A stretch of DNA of 64,000 bases from Adiantum capillus-veneris (Eukaryota > Streptophyta > Polypodiopsida > Polypodiales > Pteridaceae): positions 144,034,741-144,098,740 of the forward strand of contig CM043945.1 of the NCBI GenBank assembly GCA_014529385.2, read 5' to 3'. Below the pieces are notes generated by a model. It made no database searches, had not been told where the DNA came from, and was given only the letters and a program-made list of their open reading frames with translations. Position numbers and translations under genes: made by a program. Positions within the stretch are counted from its first letter, which is position 1, and each line of letters opens with the position of its first letter. Below are positions 46,139-57,976 of this stretch, piece by piece.

Positions 46139-47657
46139 TTGATAAATCTTGATGCAACTATGGACAAAGAAAACTATCAAAGTCATTTGCATACATACAA
46201 GGCATTGATTCAAAAGAAGAGAAGAAGATGGAAAGTAAAGCAACAAATTTTTCAAATCCAAGAAAAGGCACATGCATGTGGAAGATTTTGGAGAAACAGC
46301 TTGAGGGGCAAGCGGGTTGAGAATTTTGGTAACTTGAGTCTTGTGGATATGTACACACATTGTATGCAATTATATGAGCAAGAAAATGCTGAAAAAATAC
46401 CATTTTATGGTTCACTCCCATGTATGCCCTCTTTTTTTACTATTGAGGATGTATGCGATGGGCTTGAAAAGTTGGCCACTCACAAAGCGGGAGATCTTCA
46501 AGGTATCAAGCCGGAGATGATCAAATGGACGGGAGATTTTACCCATGAGTGGATGTGTGATATATTCAACCTTGCACTTCAACATGGTATGCCTTATGAT
46601 TGGAGTATTAATTGGGTTAAGCCTTTGCATAAAGGAGGGGATGTAAAGAATGTAAACAACTACCAGACTATAATGATTGAGTCTCTTATGGCAAAGTTGT
46701 TTGGGGGCATAATGGAGATGAAATTGAGTGATTGGAATTTGGGCTGAAGATAATGACAAGAGTGCAAAGGAACAAACGGGTTTTCGTTGATGCCATAGCA
46801 CCATTGATCATCTTGTCACTCTTCGTGTTCTCATGGAGGAAAGTCGATTGAAAGGCAAACGATTGTATTGTTGTTTTGTGGACTTTAAGAAAGCCTTTGA
46901 TATGATTCCACGTAACAATTTGGGGAGAAGGATGTAAGAACTCCAAGTGCCAAGTGAGTTTATGCTTGCGGTTTCTCGAATCTATGCGAAGGTGATTTGT
47001 CAATTACGCATGGGAAGAGAAATTTCATAAATCTTTCTAAGCACTATTGGGGTTAAACAAGGATGTCCATTGTCACCAACTCTCTTTGGTCTATGCATCG
47101 ATCAATTGGAACAAATGGTACTTGACTTTATGCAAGAAGAAGGCATTGAAGAGGTCACTATTTGCAATGTGGTAATCATGATTTTGTTGTATGCGGATGA
47201 TGTAGTGCTTCTAGCACACACTTTAGAAGATGCGCAAAAGCTTATGGTTGTCCTTGAGAACTTTTGCTTGCATAGTGGGATGATTGTGAATGAATCCAAA
47301 ACAAAGGTTATGCTTGTGAAAACCAACCATAAGGAGAAGTCATGCTTTGTGTACAACAACGAAACACTTGAGGTTGTTGAGAGCTTTAAGTACCTTGGCC
47401 TTGAGGTTCCGCCCAATCACAAGTGGCATGAATGTGCTATGCATTGTTTGGAAGCTGGAAAGAGAGCATATTATGCATTTAAGAACATGTGTAATGCGGG
47501 AAACATCAAGTGTTGGGTTCTCAAGATATATCTTTTTGATGCATTGGTGACACATGCTCTTCTATATGGAGTTGAAGTGTGGGGCAAGAGCATCTCAAAC
47601 TCTACTTGGAAAGAGTTTGAGAATGTCCAAAAGCGTTTTCTTACAAACTTTCTCTAA
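46139..47657 (+). pseudogene. LINE ORF2, reverse transcriptase domain
   Basis: 46139-46747 carries the N-terminal RT part (GDLQGIKPEMIKW, WVKPLHKGGD, NNYQTIMI). After a frameshift near 46740 come QTGFR, FVDFKKAFDMIP with the first catalytic Asp (about 46880), VKQGCPLSPTLFGL (47053 on) and the active site LLYADDVVLLAH (about 47187). Then comes the thumb, with FKYLGLEV. Stops at 46789, 46936 and 47029 interrupt it. Target-primed reverse transcription is the normal role. Confidence 0.92.
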
Positions 47658-48470
47658 GTGAAGACACAAACACCATATATGCTCCTACTTCTTGAGTCGG
47701 GATGTCTTCCAATTGAGGTTATGGGCATGGAAAGGGTTGTGGAGTACATGATAAATATGCGTCAAAACCCCTCACATCGACTTCCTACAATTGCATGGGA
47801 AGCAAGAAAAGAAGTTCAAAAGATGCATAAAAGCAAGATCTTGAGCATGGGATGGATGCAAGATGTAAAGAAGTGGGTTGGAAAATGGGATGCATTACAC
47901 TTGCTACATGATGCTTCAATTGACTCCCAAGTGAATGAAGCTTTTCTACAATGCTAGTGTATTATGGCTTGGGAGAAATCCGGTGGGTCTTGCTTCATAC
48001 ATTACACCACCCATATTGCCCCCAACTACAAAACCATGTTCTTTGCTGAAAGAGGAAACCATACTCACACTTAGATGCTTGAGACTATCCCCTTGTCGAC
48101 GATACGCGCTATCGCAGCCATTCGGCTTAGCTCCCATTTCCTTCGATGCCAGATAGGGCATTGGGGCAATGGAGAAGAGTAAAATCAACTGTGCACATTA
48201 TGCTCACTGTAAGTTCGAGAGTCTGAGTACCAGACACTACTAGAGTGCTCAGATTTTGGTCACATCCGAACTTGCTTCTCTCACATTTTCAGCCATAACT
48301 TAGACCTACACACTTTCCTCTCCCAGCCAAAGTGTGGAATCTCCATTGCGACTTTCATCACCACAATTTTGGAGCATCGAGAGTCACTCATCAGCCATAC
48401 ACATACTACATCACATGTAACTTTGGTCCCATAGTTCATATTTGACCTCTGAGTTAGATAATAAAATCTA
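47658..48470 (+). pseudogene. LINE ORF2, C-terminal region with Cys/His motif
   Basis: This continues the RT frame after a TAA at 47655-47657: LESGCLPIEVMGMERVVEYM, a linker, then in another frame RCQIGHWGNGEE, LCTLCSL, ESEYQTLLECSDFGHIR. The C-x2-C...H/C spacing matches the terminal zinc motif of plant LINE ORF2. Coding ends near 48425 with HTFLSQPKCGIS-like sequence. Confidence 0.7.
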
Positions 48471-48478
48471 TCTATTAT

Positions 48479-48507
48479 CTGTGTGTGTGTGTGTGTGCGC
48501 GCGCACG
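48479..48507. repeat. (GT)n(GC)n alternating purine-pyrimidine tract
   Basis: About nine GT units pass straight into GCGCGCGCACGC, an uninterrupted alternating purine-pyrimidine run. Confidence 0.9.
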
Positions 48508-48828
48508 CAAACTTTACCCGTGACGTATCTAGGTCACACACAGAGAGACACACACAAGATTCGTGCCCGTTGCTGGAAGTGGCACATGCAGAGCTCCGGA
48601 GTCTGAGAGCACTTGGTGGGTATTTTCCTCTACCCATGTTGGGCCTTGTTGCCTCCACCCATGTTGGGCCCTGTTGCCTCCGTGTGTTGTAGCACCCTGA
48701 ATAGGTTGACAATGCTCTATCTCTGCTCAGCCTGTTTCTTGCAACGTGCTCCAGTTCTTCAACCCCCAAGCTATCAAAAATGTGCTACAAGGGCGTTGTC
48801 TTTCCTCGCCCTCGACCAGTGCACATAA
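48508..48828. other. No gene seen
   Basis: CATGTTGGGCC(C/T)TGTTGCCTCC occurs twice near 48636-48680 (24-bp tandem repeat). No coding. Confidence 0.5.
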
Positions 48829-48968
<140 letters not shown>

Positions 48969-49049
48969 CTGCTAGGATCTTGAGGCTGAGCCAGTCGCAA
49001 ATCGAGAAGAAGAAGAAGAGAATTTTAACGTTGTAGGAAACCAATATAA

Positions 49050-49154
<105 letters not shown>

Positions 49155-49291
49155 ACTTACTATGCTCGATTCTTAAGTGTTTCACCTTGCAGGTGGGTTT
49201 TTTCTTGTTTTTGGTGTTTAATACCAATTGAAGAGCAGTCCTGCAAGAGCTTTATGAGAATGATGCAGCTTTCTCACTTTCAATTGAACAG

Positions 49292-49293
<2 letters not shown>

Positions 49294-49371
<78 letters not shown>
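49294..49371. repeat. (TC)39 microsatellite
   Basis: Uninterrupted; complementary to the GA tract 140 bp to its left. Confidence 0.97.
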
Positions 49372-50290
<919 letters not shown>

Positions 50291-50302
50291 AATCCCCCCT
50301 GG
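50291..50302 (-). other. Polypurine tract of the copia element
   Basis: The minus strand reads CCAGGGGGGATT directly before the 3' LTR. Confidence 0.85.
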
Positions 50303-50365
50303 AGTGATGCGGTGAACGAGAGCTGGCACATGAGTAAAGGGAAGTGCCATGCCCTGAGGACAGGA

Positions 50366-51634
50366 TCAGTCCACAAAGGGGAGTAAGCCCAAAGATTTGC
50401 GGAAAGATTCAAGCTTCTCACGAGACAATGCCTTTGTGAAAAGATCTGCAAGGTTGTCCTGTGTTGGCACATAAGCCAAGCTGATCTCTCCTGCTGAGAG
50501 CCTCTCCCTGACATAGTGGTAATGCACCTCAATGTGCTTTGTGCGAGCATGAAAAACTGGGTTTCTCGCAACTGCCAATGCGCTCTGACTGTTAGTGTAG
50601 ATAGTGTTGGCAGTGTCTTGTCCAACACCCAAATCAGCCATAAGGCGTCTGAGCCATACACACTCAACCATAGCTGTGAAGACTGCCCTGTACTCAGCCT
50701 CACAACCGGAAGTGGCCACAGTAGGTTGCTTCTTGCTCAACCATGATATACATGAATTGCCAAGCATGAAACAAAAACCGCTTGTGGACACTCTCGTGTC
50801 AAAACAACCAGCCCAATCTGAGTCCAAAAAAGCATGTAAGTCTGGCAGCAATGATCCCCCCTTGGGAAAAAATAAGCCAAGATGTAAAGTGCCACTAAGG
50901 TAGCGGAAAATCCTCTTGACAGCCTGCCAATGCTTAGACCTTGGGCTATGGATAAATCTGCTGACCTGTGAGACTGCAAACTGAATATCCGGCCTTGTGT
51001 TGCATACATAAATGAGGCAGCCAACAGTAGTTTGGTAAAGAGTGACATCAGCAGGATCGCCAGCATCATGTAGACTCAACTTCAAACTTGTTTCCATGGG
51101 AGTGACAATAGGTTTGCAATCCTCAAGTCCAAACTTACATAGCAATGTCTCTATGTAACTTTTCTGACACAAGGCAATTCCACCATCACACTGCTTAAAC
51201 TGTATAACCAAGTAATGATGCAACAGCCCCAAATCTTTCATCTTGAAAGTAGCATTCAAATCAGCCTTAAATTTAGCAATATGTCTCTCATTTGGTCCAG
51301 TGATCAACAAATCATCGACATAAAGAACCACAATGAGAAATACATCATCCTCACGCTTTACATACAATGTGCTTTCTGTTGGACTGTTATGAAAGCCTCG
51401 TTTAACCAATTGAGTGTCATCTTTCTCATACCAAGCACGAGGAGATTGCTTCAACCCATACAAAGCCTTCTTACATTTGCACACTTTGTCCTCTTGTCCT
51501 TTTATGACAAAACCGCGAGGCTGCGTTACATAAACTTCCTCAAATATGTCACCATTCAAGAAAGCAGTAACAATGTCTGATTGATGTACATCCCAACCAA
51601 AATGAGCTGCCAATGCACAGTAGTCATACGACAA
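50366..51634 (-). pseudogene. pol: Copia reverse transcriptase and RNase H (3' part)
   Basis: 422 codons. RT: SDIVTAFLNGDIFEEVYV with the first catalytic Asp, KALYGLKQSPRAWY, and the active site VLYVDDLLITG. Then the connection segment VGCLIYVCNTRPDI. RNase H: FLDSDWAGC (Asp), CEAEYRA (Glu), TNSQSALAVA (an N where many copia elements have D) and KHIEVHYHYVRE. The ORF ends at LGLLPFVD close to the polypurine tract, the natural end. It is joined to the upstream RT part by a frameshift near 51600. This half would be functional in itself. Confidence 0.95.
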
Positions 51635-52269
51635 GTGGGAGAAAAAGTCTCTTCATAATCTATGCCTTTTTGCTGTGCATAACCCTTTGCAACAAGTCGA
51701 GCCTTATGGCGATCGATCTCACCATCCGGCTTGCGTTTCAACTTGTAAACCCACTTCGTACCAATGGCCTTTTTGCCAGGAGGCAAATCACATAAAGTCC
51801 ATGTGTCATTTTCTATAAGTGCATCATATTCTGATTGCATGGCAGCCATCCAATTTTTTGAATTCTGTGCTTCATCAAAAGACAGAGGCTCCTCAACATC
51901 ATGTAAACTAGACACAGCCAAAGCATAACAATCTGATGCATAAGATGCATGGCGAGAGCCTGAACGAGTACGATTAGACAAAGGTGCATCCAATTTACTT
52001 TCATGCAAAGTGTGCACCATTCATTTTGACATACCTCTAGCCTGCTCATTTTCAGCCCTTTCCTCATCAAGTACATCATGTACATCTGCATCAGTAATAG
52101 GTTGATCTAAAACATTTTCAGAAACCCCCATAGGCTGTACATTTGCCTCATTGGAACTTAAATACGTATGTCCACCACTGAAAAGAGGCAACAAAGTGTC
52201 ATAAATGTCGTGTGAGCTTACATTACTGTCTCTAGTACATGACAACAAGGGCTGAAAAGAATCTTCCAC
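51556..52269 (-). pseudogene. Copia linker and start of RT
   Basis: 52269-52021 is an acidic linker (DVHDVLDEERAENEQARG) ending at TGA. 52020-51556 continues in the same frame with NWMAAMQSEYDAL, GTKWVYKLKRKPDGEIDRHKARLVAKGYAQQ and ETFSPTCRMTTV, the N-terminal RT motifs. A frameshift near 51600 leads to 51634-50366, and one near 52260 links to the integrase. Confidence 0.93.
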
Positions 52270-53276
52270 AAACCTGTAAGCTCACAACCTGTTTGCGGAT
52301 GATACAACTTGTAACCTTTGCTTTCAGCACTATAACCAACAAAAATACATTTGACAGCCTTATCATCCAATTTTATGCGCTGCACTTGTGGCACCAAAGC
52401 ATATGCCAAACAACCAAAAACACACATGTGCTCAATAGAAGGCTTTTTATCATGCCATGCTTCATATGGAGTAATAGACTGCAAAGCTTTCGTAGGACAC
52501 CTATTAAGTACATAAGTGGCACACATGATGGCCTCAAGCCAAAACGAATGCGGTAAAGCTTGACTTTTGACCATACATCGTGCCATTTCCGTCAGTGACC
52601 TGTTTTTCCTATCAACAACACCATTTTGCTGAGGTGTATAAGGCACTGTACATTGGTGTTTTATCCCATGACTAGCCAGAAATGCATTAAATTCATGAGA
52701 CATATACTCCCCCCCTCGATCGGAACGGAGGGTGCCCATAGTACATTTCGAGACATTTTCAGCCATAGCCAGAAATTGTTTGAAGCACATAAAAACTTCG
52801 GACTTCGCTTTAAGCGGAAATACCCATGCATGCCTAGAGTAGTCATCAATGAAAGTCACGAAGTACAGGTAATTGCCCAAGGATGGAGTTTGCATGGGCC
52901 CACAAACATCACTATGCACAAGCTGCACCCTGCATGTGGCCCGAACTGAACCATCCTTTGGAAACTTAGAACGCTGCATCTTACCTAAAATATAGCGTTC
53001 ACAAACATGTTTGACATGTGCTTCAAGAGGGGGCAAAGAAGCAACCATATCAGATTTCTGTAAACGCAGAAAACTGGCAAAATTCAGATGACCAAAACGT
53101 GCATGCCAAAGTTTTTCATCTGAAATAGCCATTGAATCTGCAACAGCATTTGCAAAATTTTGTCCACACTTGTTATACAAAGTGAGCTTATTTATACAAC
53201 CCACGGCACAAAAGCCCAGATGCAACAATTTCATCACCAAAACTGAGATCATGAACTGTGCATCTGTCATCCACAA
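52218..53276 (-). pseudogene. Copia integrase
   Basis: GAG-pre-integrase HHCC region LWHARFGHLNF...HVKHVCERY, where the second Cys of C-x2-C is Tyr. The catalytic core has HSDVCGP (Asp), TLRSDRGGEY (Asp) and QQNGVVDRKNR, in which the final catalytic Glu of the D,D-35-E triad is replaced by Asp. The remainder (FWLEAIMCATYVLNRCPT, YEAWHDKKPSI, VFGCLAY, CIFVGYS) is normal. Frameshifted at both ends. The two residue changes alone would be expected to impair integration. Confidence 0.94.
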
Positions 53277-54630
53277 ATTTGACTACAAGTCCAAGTCTAG
53301 CAAGTGCAGATACAGACAAGAGATTCTTCTTGATCCCAGGTACATAAAGTGCATCAACAAGTGTGAAGGAACTGCCATTAGCAGTAGTGAGCACAATCTT
53401 TCCAACTCCCTGAACTGGATAAGAGGCGTTGTTGGCACAAGTGACTGAATTCCCATGAGGGACTGACTCGAGAGAGGTAAACAATTCACGATGTGAGGTA
53501 ATGTGCTTTGTAGCACCACTGTCGAAATACCACACATGTGAATCTGTAGCAACTAACAAGCATGCATCATGGACAACAGGATTGTAAGTGCACTCTGCGC
53601 TAAAAGCCCATTCTGCATCAACATCAGCAACACAGTCTCCTTTCACAGAAGACTCAACAATGGATGCATTTGTAGTGGAGCCAGCATTTGCAGTGGAACC
53701 ACCCTCTTTCTTCTTAGCCTCTTTGGCCTTCAACTTAGGACATGACTTGATCAAGTGATCATTAGCTTTACAATAATGGCAACGCATCTTCTCTTTGCCC
53801 TTATCACCAGAATCGCTAGACGAAGTGCTGCCAGCAAAAGCATTAGGAACAGAATTTTTGCCACTCGCAGTAGAACCATAAGAAGTGGCTACATTACTGT
53901 TACCACCCTTTCTTTGAGAAACAATAAAAGCCTGTTCAACTGCACGCTGCCTAGTCCTATTTTTTCTAGAAAGTGACTCTTGCAACAACAATGTGCATAA
54001 TGCATCAAACTTGACAACTTCAGGATTTCCTTGGGTCATCAGTCTCCAAGTAATAGCAAAAGTCTGGTAGGAATCTGGTAAGGCATCAAGAACAGTCTGC
54101 ACAAGGGAACTGTCTGAAATGACTTCACTTGCAGAAATAAGTTGCTCTTTGATATCCTTGAAACTAGAAAGGAAAGTGTCCATATCATCTTCCTCATGCA
54201 TAATCTTCGACTCCAGCTCTTTACACAGCAATGCAATTTTAGGCTCATTGTGGCTTTCATAAAGACCTGCTAGAATATCCCAAGCCTGTTTTGCAGATTT
54301 TGCTGAACGGATGTGAGGAACAATGGTGCGCTTCACAGACAACGCAATCAACGCATGAGCCTGCGTATCCTTAACATCCCAACGAGCTTGTTCTGCCGTA
54401 GGCAAAACAACTCTAATAGCTGCAGTCCTTGCAGCAAGACCTGGAACATCCTCAACATCGCCTACATCCTCAGAACCAAGACGTACATCAATGCCCTGCA
54501 CAATGTTCCAGACACCCTTTGACACAAGAACATGTTGCATCATATAAGACCACATAGGGTAGTTGTCCCCATCCAACCTGTCCTCGGCAGCAAACATCTT
54601 GAACACATCTGTGTTGTTGTTGTCAGTCAT
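53188..54630 (-). pseudogene. gag: Copia Gag and protease
   Basis: The start is set at the ATG at 54630 (MTDNNNTDVFKMFAAEDRLDG), the usual copia Gag start; the frame is open 60 bp further upstream. Gag (DUF4219/UBN2 type) has GDNYPMWSYMMQHVL and AKQAWDILAGLYES. The zinc knuckle CHYCKANDHLIKSC is intact (CCHC). Protease: YFDSGATKHIT, with LLSVSALARLGL after it. The ORF is 480 codons and ends at a TAA near 53190 caused by an indel. Confidence 0.95.
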
Positions 54631-54975
54631 GGTAAAGGCTGCACCTAATGTGAAAACTGCTCGAAAATAGGAGAAACGGAGCGAGAACAACCTGTGCTAT
54701 ATAGCACAAACCGTAGAAGACTAGAAGGCACCTGTTATGCAGAAAATGGCACTGACAGAAATTCTGCACAAAATGACGAAATAGCCTGTGCAGAATTGCT
54801 TGTAGTGGAAACGGAGGCCGAAATGAGCCCAAATCAAAATTCTGAGCAGACCAAGCTCGTCGAGCTTACCCAAAATACTTGTCGACATACGAACGCTCGC
54901 CAAAGCTCACTGAAATCGGAGAAAGTGAGCAGGCGTGTGCTGGAGCAGCTGGCGACTAAACTCGGGAGGACGTGA

Positions 54976-54990
54976 CCTGCTCTGATACCA
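54976..54990 (-). other. Primer-binding site of the copia element
   Basis: The minus strand reads TGGTATCAGAGCAGG, the initiator-tRNA-Met complement, two bases inside the 5' LTR. Confidence 0.95.
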
Positions 54991-54992
54991 AT

Positions 54993-55219
54993 TGTTGGAA
55001 TTAGGGTTGTAGAGAAACACACACAGCTTGGAGAAGATGAAGGAAGCGCAAGGCACACAATAGAGAGTGTGTTACTTAGTGTGTATTGGAAAGATCGATA
55101 GCCCTAGAATGATGGGCGTATATACAATGCACTGGGGAAAAAACCTCCTAAAGAGGGAAAAAATGCCACGGCGGTCCTAGTGTGTTCACACACATCACTA
55201 CCACATGTATATGGTAACA
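54993..55219 (-). repeat. 5' LTR of the copia element
   Basis: On the plus strand TGTTGGAATT...GGTAACA, the partner of 50064-50290. It carries the candidate promoter for the element (TATATAC on the minus strand). Confidence 0.95.
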
Positions 55220-55967
55220 AGAGAGACAGAGAGAGAGAGGCCGTCGAATGTTATCCTTTCCCTATCCCCATGCTATATAAGCACCTCTTGCACTTTGTAG
55301 TTTTTCCTTCCATAGCGGAATGTCTACCTTTGAACTCAACCTCTCCAACAGCCTCAAGTCCTGGAGCTCCATGTGCCATTGTTGCCTTGGCAAGGTCCTG
55401 TAATTGGTTGCTTTGCCATATCTCAATCATGTGGATAAGGCAATCACTCAAAGATGAGGTGAAGATAAGGCTCACCTCTCAAGCCATGTGTTGTTCATAT
55501 GGATGCAAATCTCTTATCCTTCACCTCTGCTATCAAACCAAAAGGTTTTTCTATAAGATGCTCCCTGCTTAGACCTTTGCAAGAATCAATTCATCTCTCC
55601 TTCTTAGGCCTTGCTGTCATGTCCAAGAAATCTCTTCATACAATACTGTATCAGTGTATTGGGCTTGAATGTACGATGTGAGTCTTTGGAGGTATTGTAT
55701 GCGTGTTGTATTTGGAAAAGGCTACAAAGATTCTATGGTCGCATCTTGCAGGCAACTACTTGCATCGCATTTAGGGAGATAAGGGCATGAAAAGAAGACT
55801 CCATTGAAGACTTCTAAGCTAGGATGTGGTTTCTTGGACTATAGTAGAGATAAAAAATGAGAGATGAATGTATGTATCACTATGTATGTATGTATGCTTT
55901 TTCATCTTCAACTTTATAAGAAAGGTGAATTGAAAGTTATTGAGGTGGGATTACTCTAAGCCTATGG

Positions 55968-56016
<49 letters not shown>

Positions 56017-56980
56017 TTTTCTTGATATGCTTTTATGAAATTTATCAAGAGTGATGGGTTTGAGGGTAAGAGGGGCCATGTCGCAGCCGTCGAAGGCGGC
56101 ACCGTTTTACTAGTATGGTTGATAAGTGACCACTCAGTAGCAAAGTGAAGGCTCACATTAAACAATGTTCAAAGAACAAGGTTAAGACTTCACGATGGCC
56201 TCAAGAAGGCAACATTTTATCTGTAATAAAGTGAGTGATTATTACAACACATTTGACATGTTAATGGATCAGGTCTCTATTCGGGAAAAATGTGTCTCAG
56301 TTTAATATCATGCTATTTTCAATTTCAAAAATGTCGATTGAGAGAAAGTGAAAAAGGAGAAATTCTGTCCAAAAAAAAAGAAAGTGTAAAAACCTAAAAA
56401 ATAAATTTATTTTTTAAACATTTCCTCTTAACAAATTTAAAAAAAGAATTTTGTATATTTAGAAAATTGATTTTTTCCAAACACTTTAATGGAGGGGGAG
56501 GGAGAGAGGGAGAGAGAGAGAGAGAGAGAGAGACAAGTGAACGTGCGCACACACATACACACATTTTTTTAATAAAAATGTTCAAATAAGTATAGTAGAG
56601 TTTGAAATGTCACCAATTATAGTTAATGTGATGGTAACCTTTGGATGGTGAGAGGTGCAAAGAAGAATTACAAGTTTTCTCTACCACTCCCCTTCGGTGT
56701 ATTTTTTACAAGCTCGATTAATTTAACCTCATTCCCACATGAAAATAACATTTACAAATTAAAAACAAGGTAAAAGTTCACTATGGCCTACATTAGCTAT
56801 TGAGAAGTCTTTAATATTTATAAGAGAATTCTTTTGAGAGAGAAATTGAGAAAGAGACAATAGCTTTTTAAAACATTTTTTGTCACACTAAAGTATTATT
56901 GGCCTGCGAAAGGCCATAGGGTTTTAGGTGCAAACTTGTTGCAAACCTCACGCCGTTTGTTGTTGTTGTTGGATGGCTGC
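55220..56980. other. No recognisable gene; GA tracts
   Basis: The remainder of the split GA tract (to about 55240); (GA)22 at 55971-56014; a GA-rich run at 56490-56533. Small ORFs (for example 55251-55475 minus) show no domain. An AT-rich stretch lies at 56390-56480. Confidence 0.5.
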
Positions 56981-57416
56981 CACGTGTCATTAGGTTTTCT
57001 AAAGGTTCATTTGGCACAATTTGCAACCCCTTTTCGTGTTGCTCTTGGCGGGTCTCGTCCCTTTATGCCCTGCTCCTACCAAAGAAGGTGGCATGTGCAA
57101 CGGGTGCCGTCCTTTCAAGAAGATGGCGCACAACAAGTATGCTCTTTTCGTGCTGCTCCTGCCAGAGGACATGGTGCAATGGTGCAGGTGTTCGATACAG
57201 CAGTGGTGCTTGTTTAATGCCGAAGGCGGGCGCTATCTGGATGCTTTTCAAGATACTTGAACCGTATGCTTTTAGGGGCGACTGCATTCAATGGCGTCCT
57301 TGTGTAGCCTCAGGTGGTGAGCGCTGTTTGTCTTCATTCTCTATGCTTGAGAGCATGTGTTGGAATGCAATGCTTAGAATAGAACAATCCACGTGCTCAT
57401 TGTAGCTTGTATAAAA
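56981..57416 (+). promoter_or_regulatory. Promoter region of the RPA1-like gene
   Basis: G-box cores CACGTG at 56981-56986 (within GCCACGTGTCA) and 57390-57395, then a good TATA box TATAAAAGG at 57410-57418. The ATG used for the gene is 560 bp further on, so the 5' UTR would be long or contain an intron. No direct evidence of transcription. Confidence 0.45.
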
Positions 57417-57481
57417 GGCCAGAAAAATGCAGTGTAATAACAAGCCCTTGTCTCAGCTGGTTGTCATTATGCTGTGTCGTG

Positions 57482-57775
57482 CTTTTGTAGATGTAGTAGC
57501 AAGTCTCAAGTTTTTTTTACTGTTTGAGCTTTTGAGCTATCTATCTAGTGGAAGATTCTCTCTCTGTCCTGCTTTTGTAAATATGCCAGCAAGTCTTTTG
57601 TAGATGTAGCTGCAAGTCTCAAGATCTTTTTACTGTTTCAGCTTTTGACCTATCTACCTAGTGGAAGATTCTCTCTTTGTCCTGCTTTTGTAAACATGCC
57701 AACAAGACGCAATCTTTGTTTTGATGTTTAAGCTTTGAGCTATCACTATTTGGTGGAAGATTCTCTCTTTGCTAT
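57482..57775. repeat. Tandem repeat in the 5' leader (about 115-bp unit)
   Basis: CTTTTGTAGATGTAG starts at 57483 and 57597. AGTGGAAGATTCTCTCT with GTCCTGCTTTTGTAAA recurs near 57549 and 57661, and a third partial copy (GGTGGAAGATTCTCTC) lies near 57753. Confidence 0.75.
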
Positions 57776-57976
57776 CCAATTTCTATGTCCTGATATGCTG
57801 CAATTCCAAATTTAAATTGACTCGAGTCACCATATGCAAACGAATGTTTTCTTCTACCAAATGCTGTTGAAGAAGTTGTTGTCGCTTGTGACGAGTTGAA
57901 ATTTGCTGAGCATTTGTTGTGGATTAGTTTGAGGGTTTGTGTGTTGTGCCTTAAAGTATCTCGATCCTCTATTATC

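Larger units (their letters stand above)
44040..48470 (+). mobile_element. APE-type LINE (non-LTR retrotransposon), degenerate
   Basis: In order on the plus strand: an ORF1-like part (44078-45026), an endonuclease domain (about 45060-45860), reverse transcriptase (about 46420-47350) and a C-terminal Cys/His region (about 48110-48300). All are interrupted by stops and frameshifts. No LTRs are present. The 3' end runs into AATAAAATC and then a GT repeat (48479 on), like a simple-repeat tail. Plant L1-like elements have this layout. Confidence 0.88.
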
